Under the pieces are notes generated by a model that had not been told where the DNA came from, ran no database searches, and saw only the letters and a list, made by a program, of their open reading frames with translations. A stretch of DNA of 9,751 nt from Terriglobales bacterium (GTDB taxonomy: Bacteria > Acidobacteriota > Terriglobia > Terriglobales > Gp1-AA117): assembly GCA_030150795.1 (NCBI GenBank), contig JASLFF010000218.1, positions 1 to 9,751 of the forward strand, given 5' to 3'. Made by a program: the position numbers and the translations under genes. This document shows positions 6,558 through 9,751 of the stretch, piece by piece. Every line of letters starts with the position of its first letter. Position 1 is the stretch's first letter.

Positions 6558-6584
6558 ACATACGCGTAAAGAAGTACAGGAAAG

Positions 6585-6612
6585 ATTTTACCAGCGCGGC
6601 GCAATCTCGCAA
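6585..6612 (-). promoter_or_regulatory. Candidate sigma70-type promoter for tRNA-Ala
   Basis: On the minus strand, TTGCGA (6612-6607) and TAAAAT (6590-6585) are separated by 16 bp. They match the -35 and -10 consensus at 4/6 and 5/6 positions. Transcription would start near 6578, about 20 nt before the mature tRNA 5' end. The -35 abuts the candidate terminator of the preceding SDR gene, which would leave the tRNA independently transcribed. Confidence 0.45.
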
Positions 6613-6649
6613 AATCAAGAACGCCAGTCGGTGATGTCAAGCTGGCGCT
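6610..6649 (-). terminator. Candidate intrinsic terminator after the AlaX-M20-SDR operon
   Basis: On the minus strand, AGCGCCAG (6649-6642, overlapping the SDR stop codon) pairs with CTGGCGTT (6627-6620): eight pairs including one G-U, with a 14-nt loop. It is followed by the T-rich TCTTGATTTT down to 6611. The loop is long and the T-tract interrupted, so efficiency may be modest, but the position just at the end of the operon supports it. Confidence 0.45.
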
Positions 6650-7436
6650 AGCCGCGTCGGCTGATCATTCGCGCCAAAATGTCGGGGAAGAAGCGTTTGA
6701 GATATACCAGCCCTTGTTCACGTTTGGCGCCCACAATAATTTCACGCTTACCCTGATCAACTGCTTTCAGTATCTGCCGGGCGCACTCTGCGGCTGGCAT
6801 ACCGTGCTCAATTCCCGGATCCATTTTGGCGTGTTTTCCGCCATCACCTCGCAATGCGGACAAGCTAATGTCAGTGCGAATATAGCCGGGGCAAACCATG
6901 GTAACGTGGATGCCATTCTTCTCTTCTTCCGCGCGAAGCACTTCAAAAAAGCCATGCAGCGCAAATTTTGAAGCAGAGTAACCGGAGCGCAACGGCACGC
7001 CGAACTTACCCGCTATGCTGGAGATCACAACCATGTGTCCGCTCTTTTGCGCCAGCATCGAAGGCAATACTGCGCGTGCCATCGCTTCAGAAGCAAAGAA
7101 ATTCACTTCCATCAAGCGGCGATAAACGCTTTCATTGGTCTCGCGGATGATAGATCGCTGTGTGATGCCGGCATTGAGGACCAGAACATCAATGCCTCCA
7201 AACATACCAAGCGCAAGCTGCGTTTTCTCCGGCAAGTCTTTAGCGTTGGTTACGTCCATTGGAAGTATGTGAGTGTCTGGTTCGCCGCCGCAGGCAGCCT
7301 GAACGCGCTTCAACTCATCTTCACGCCGTGCAGAAAGGACTAGCTTGGCTCCCACCCGATGAAACGCCGCAGCCAGCGCTTCGCCAATGCCTGACGAAGC
7401 TCCGGTAATCCATACGCGCCGACCTTGAAAGTCCAT
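6648..7436 (-). CDS. Classical short-chain dehydrogenase/reductase (SDR)
   Basis: The product has 262 residues, a usual size for a classical SDR that oxidises or reduces a hydroxyl/keto group with NAD(P). Cofactor motif TGASSGIG is at 11-18, NAG at 88-90, and the catalytic set is Asn112, Ser140, Tyr153 and Lys157 (YSASK), all present with normal spacing. PGYIRTDI after the last strand is also typical. Arg37-Arg38 after the second strand (SARRED) favour NADP. It is closest in feel to the DHRS7/11-beta-HSD1-like group, but the substrate cannot be predicted. Start: ATG 7436, four bases after the stop of the M20 gene. A longer frame from 7490 would only run into that gene and adds no conserved residues. 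It is the last gene of the AlaX-M20-SDR operon and appears intact. Confidence 0.9.
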   Translation of the reverse strand: MDFQGRRVWITGASSGIGEALAAAFHRVGAKLVLSARREDELKRVQAACGGEPDTHILPMDVTNAKDLPEKTQLALGMFGGIDVLVLNAGITQRSIIRETNESVYRRLMEVNFFASEAMARAVLPSMLAQKSGHMVVISSIAGKFGVPLRSGYSASKFALHGFFEVLRAEEEKNGIHVTMVCPGYIRTDISLSALRGDGGKHAKMDPGIEHGMPAAECARQILKAVDQGKREIIVGAKREQGLVYLKRFFPDILARMISRRG

Positions 7437-7440
7437 CAGT

Positions 7441-8832
7441 CTATTTCGCTCCAGCCAGATCCAGCGTCGCGGTGAAAAGGAACTGCACAAATTTTCCGAA
7501 GCCGGCTATCTGGATGCGCTCGTCATTGCCGTGAATGCGTTTGAGATCTTCCAGGCTCAAAACAGTTCCAATGTCATAAGCCTGCACGCCCTTGGCGCGG
7601 AGTTGGGCTGAATCGGTGGCACCCACCTGCATGATGGGAATCGTCGGCACTCCCGGGAAAACTTTTTGCCCTGCGCGCTCCAGCGCGTGAAAACCATCAG
7701 TGTTCAACCCCGAGGGCGGCGTGGCAGGGCGGGCGTTCGTATTCTCCGCGTCCACAAATGTGATGGCGGGATCATTGATCAGCTTCGCCAGAGAGGCTTT
7801 GAGCGCGTCCATGTTTTCATCAGGCAACGCGCGAACATCAAAACGCGCCTCGGCGTCGGCAGGAATCACGTTAGAGCGGAAGCCGCCCTTGATGATTGTC
7901 GGGACCAGCGACGTACGCAGCATGGAGTAATACGATGGCTGTGTTTCATGTAGCTTCTGTTGTACCGCAGGATCTTCCACATGTAGATACAGCTTCGCCT
8001 TCTCTGGCACGCTGATGGTCGCAATCTGTTGGAAGAAGCGGCGCGTGGTCTCGTTCAAACGCATGGGAGCTTCCCAGCGGGAGATTTTGTCGACGGCGGC
8101 TGCCAGATGCGCAATGGGATTGTCCAGCCGGGGCGCTGAGCCGTGTCCGCTGGTGCCGTGCGCGACCACTGAAAAACCGCGCGGCACTTTCTGCGTAGTG
8201 GAAACGGCTATGTACTGCGTCTTGCCGTCTTCTTCCGGAATGTCGCCGCCTTCATTTAGCGCGTACTCGCACGCGATTTCGTCCCAGTGCTTTTCCACCA
8301 TGAAGTCAATGCCGAACTGGCTTGTGCCTTCTTCGCCGGCTTCAGCCAGCAGGATCACGTCGCGATCCAGCGGGACTTTCATCCGATGCAGCAGCAGAAA
8401 AACTTCCAGGTTGGCGGCGTCCATGGATTTGTCATCGACTGAGCCGCGCCCGTAAAGATAACCATCTTTAATGGTGGCGGCAAACGGGTCCATCGTCCAT
8501 TTGTCGCGCTCAACTCCGACGACGTCCAAGTGGCCCATCAATAGCAGCGGCTTCTTTTTGCCGTTCCCCCTGAGCCGCGCGACGATATTGCCGCGACCGG
8601 GAGCAGACTCGAATATCTGCGCGCTGATCCCTTCGGCGGCAAGGACGCCTTTGATATATTCCGCAGCGCGCGTTTCATTGCCCGGAGGATTGCTGGTATC
8701 TATCTTGACCAGTTCGCCCAGAAACTTGACAGCTTCGGTCTGGGCAGCAGTGAAGTCGGGCGGTTGCTGCCCGAGGGATGCCACGGAAAAAATTACGAGC
8801 GCGGAGAGAGTAAGAAGGAAGCGTGAGAGCAT
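7441..8832 (-). CDS. Secreted M20-family metallopeptidase
   Basis: The product has 463 residues from ATG 8832. An N-terminal signal peptide (MLSR, hydrophobic FLLTLSALVIFSVASLG, then QQPP) without a lipobox Cys predicts export to the periplasm. Dinuclear zinc-site residues of M20 peptidases are visible (numbered from TTG 8841, three codons earlier): His104 and Asp106 in GHLDVV, Asp136 in GRGSVDDK, Glu170-Glu171 in EAGEEG (catalytic base and ligand), Glu197 in NEGG, and His437 in RIHGNDER. The dimerisation/lid domain lies between, near residues 220-345. Such enzymes cleave dipeptides, acyl-amino acids or related amides; the substrate is not determined. Start: TTG 8841, two bases after the AlaX stop, is possible, but ATG 8832 gives a better signal peptide. 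Neither has a good ribosome site, so coupling to AlaX translation is likely. Confidence 0.9.
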   Translation of the reverse strand: MLSRFLLTLSALVIFSVASLGQQPPDFTAAQTEAVKFLGELVKIDTSNPPGNETRAAEYIKGVLAAEGISAQIFESAPGRGNIVARLRGNGKKKPLLLMGHLDVVGVERDKWTMDPFAATIKDGYLYGRGSVDDKSMDAANLEVFLLLHRMKVPLDRDVILLAEAGEEGTSQFGIDFMVEKHWDEIACEYALNEGGDIPEEDGKTQYIAVSTTQKVPRGFSVVAHGTSGHGSAPRLDNPIAHLAAAVDKISRWEAPMRLNETTRRFFQQIATISVPEKAKLYLHVEDPAVQQKLHETQPSYYSMLRTSLVPTIIKGGFRSNVIPADAEARFDVRALPDENMDALKASLAKLINDPAITFVDAENTNARPATPPSGLNTDGFHALERAGQKVFPGVPTIPIMQVGATDSAQLRAKGVQAYDIGTVLSLEDLKRIHGNDERIQIAGFGKFVQFLFTATLDLAGAK

Positions 8833-8843
8833 AGCGAGCAAGC

Positions 8844-9751
8844 TTAGAGCTTGCGGGCGGTTTCCTGCAAGAGGGAGATTAGCTTCTCGCCATCAGCAAC
8901 ACTCGGTGGCAATCCGCCCTGCGCCATGTCCGCCGAGCCGCCGCCACGGCCGCCAAGCTGCGCCATGGCTTCTTTCATCAACTGGCCCATATTGGATTTC
9001 TGACCCGGGGTCTGGGCAAAGACCAGCGTTGGCTGACCAGCGCCGCAAGCCAACAGCGCAATCACGCTCGACTTCCCTGCCGTAAGCTTTTGTGCAAGCA
9101 GCTTGATGAACACAGCATCGCGGTCAGGGAAAAATTCAGTAATCACCTGCGGCGAACCGCCAGCTTGACCGAGCAAACGTTCGGCGGAAAACGCTGCCAG
9201 TTCTTCCAGCAACTTGTGCTGAGCCTTGCTGGCTGCTTTGGCCTCCCCCAATGACTTGCGCACCTGCTCCGGCACATCATAGATATGGCTGGAATAAAGC
9301 GCCGCAGCTTCTGTGAGCGTACTGTAATCGCGGCGGGCCGTGTTTACAGCTCGCAAGCCACAGACAAACTCCACACGCACACCCTGTTTTACTTTTTCAA
9401 TCTTGCGCAGCAGGATGCTGCCGATCTGGCCCGTGGCGCGGACATGTGTGCCGCCACACGCGGTGAGATCGAAATCGGTGATGTCGATGAGGCGAAGGTC
9501 GCCAGTCTGCTTCGGGGGAAGCTTGCGAAGACCGAGTTGCCGCGCTTCCTCCAGCGGCACAAAGCGGATCTGCACCGGCCTGTCCTCGGCGATGACCTGG
9601 TTCGCGAGGAACTCGGCCTTGCGCACCTGCTCGGCGGAGAGGCCGCTGCTCTCCAGATCGATGGTGCAACTCTCCTCACCCATGTGAAAGCTTACGGTAG
9701 GCATGTTAAAAAGCTGGATGAATGCAGCAGAAAGCACATGCTGCCCAGAGT
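8844..9751 (-). CDS. AlaX-type alanyl-tRNA editing protein with DHHA1 domain (5' partial)
   Basis: 301 complete residues are visible, and the frame is open to the window edge. The GTG at 9737 is internal. The first residues read SGQHVLSA, preceded by a cut codon ending AC that would be His in the zinc motif HSGQH (HX3H). The second half of the zinc site is CGGTH (9444-9458). These four ligands define the AlaRS/AlaX editing domain, which hydrolyses Ser- or Gly-mischarged tRNA-Ala in the cytosol. The C-terminal half ends in GGRGGGSADMAQGG, the DHHA1 signature found at the end of alanyl-tRNA synthetases. No aminoacylation core is visible, but that region would be upstream. HSGQH and the short editing region favour free-standing AlaX-L over full AlaRS, with roughly 100 residues missing. 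First visible gene of an operon with M20 and SDR. Confidence 0.88.
   Translation of the reverse strand, partial: SGQHVLSAAFIQLFNMPTVSFHMGEESCTIDLESSGLSAEQVRKAEFLANQVIAEDRPVQIRFVPLEEARQLGLRKLPPKQTGDLRLIDITDFDLTACGGTHVRATGQIGSILLRKIEKVKQGVRVEFVCGLRAVNTARRDYSTLTEAAALYSSHIYDVPEQVRKSLGEAKAASKAQHKLLEELAAFSAERLLGQAGGSPQVITEFFPDRDAVFIKLLAQKLTAGKSSVIALLACGAGQPTLVFAQTPGQKSNMGQLMKEAMAQLGGRGGGSADMAQGGLPPSVADGEKLISLLQETARKL

Noticed and set aside
7437..7490. Upstream extension of the SDR by 18 residues
   Set aside because: The extension lies inside the end of the M20 gene and adds nothing conserved. The Met at 7436 immediately precedes the normal SDR N-terminus.
9735..9737. GTG as the start of the AlaX-like gene
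   Set aside because: The codons before it encode SGQH, half of the zinc-binding HX3H motif, so the gene extends beyond the window.

Overview
The window looks like ordinary chromosomal DNA from a moderately GC-rich, free-living bacterium. An acidobacterium is my best guess, from the general look of the proteins (a DAO-Rieske fusion, an SDR-acyltransferase fusion, an exported M20 peptidase). This is an impression, not a search result. There is no phage, insertion sequence, CRISPR array or defence system that I can support. The strongest candidates for something unusual are domain-level oddities inside recognisable families.

Layout. (1) Bases 2-2855, plus strand: a two-gene unit. It holds the 3' part of a CrtI/CrtISO/RetSat-like FAD oxidoreductase, then, 28 bp on, a two-domain protein. 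That protein has a degenerate extended-SDR domain fused to an MGAT-like lysophospholipid acyltransferase domain. Together they suggest modification of a hydrophobic lipid or isoprenoid. (2) Bases 3007-4638, minus strand: a FAD-dependent amine-oxidase-like (DAO fold) protein with a C-terminal Rieske [2Fe-2S] domain and an extra tail. It converges on the first unit across about 150 bp. (3) Bases 4639-5240: about 600 bp between divergent genes. It contains a possible 45-codon Cys-rich ORF, GC-rich hairpins that include a D-arm-like tRNA pattern, and small palindromes. (4) Bases 5241-6392, plus strand: a short, soluble CapD/FlaA1-type nucleotide-sugar dehydratase homologue with no membrane part and with Leu at the catalytic Tyr/Met position. 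Sampled 60-base stretches of this block are near 40-42% GC, against 55-68% in samples from neighbouring genes. (5) Bases 6482-6557, minus strand: a complete tRNA-Ala(CGC) with encoded CCA and the G3:U70 identity pair, plus a plausible promoter. (6) Bases 6648-9751, minus strand: a tight three-gene operon of an AlaX-type alanyl-tRNA editing protein (cut by the window edge), a secreted M20 metallopeptidase and a classical SDR. A candidate intrinsic terminator follows it.

How the genes fit together: the AlaX protein clears mischarged tRNA-Ala, and a tRNA-Ala gene lies just beyond the end of its operon. That is suggestive, but adjacency alone proves nothing. The peptidase and SDR are probably general catabolic enzymes. 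The CapD-like gene stands alone, and its low GC beside a tRNA 3' end fits acquisition by transfer.
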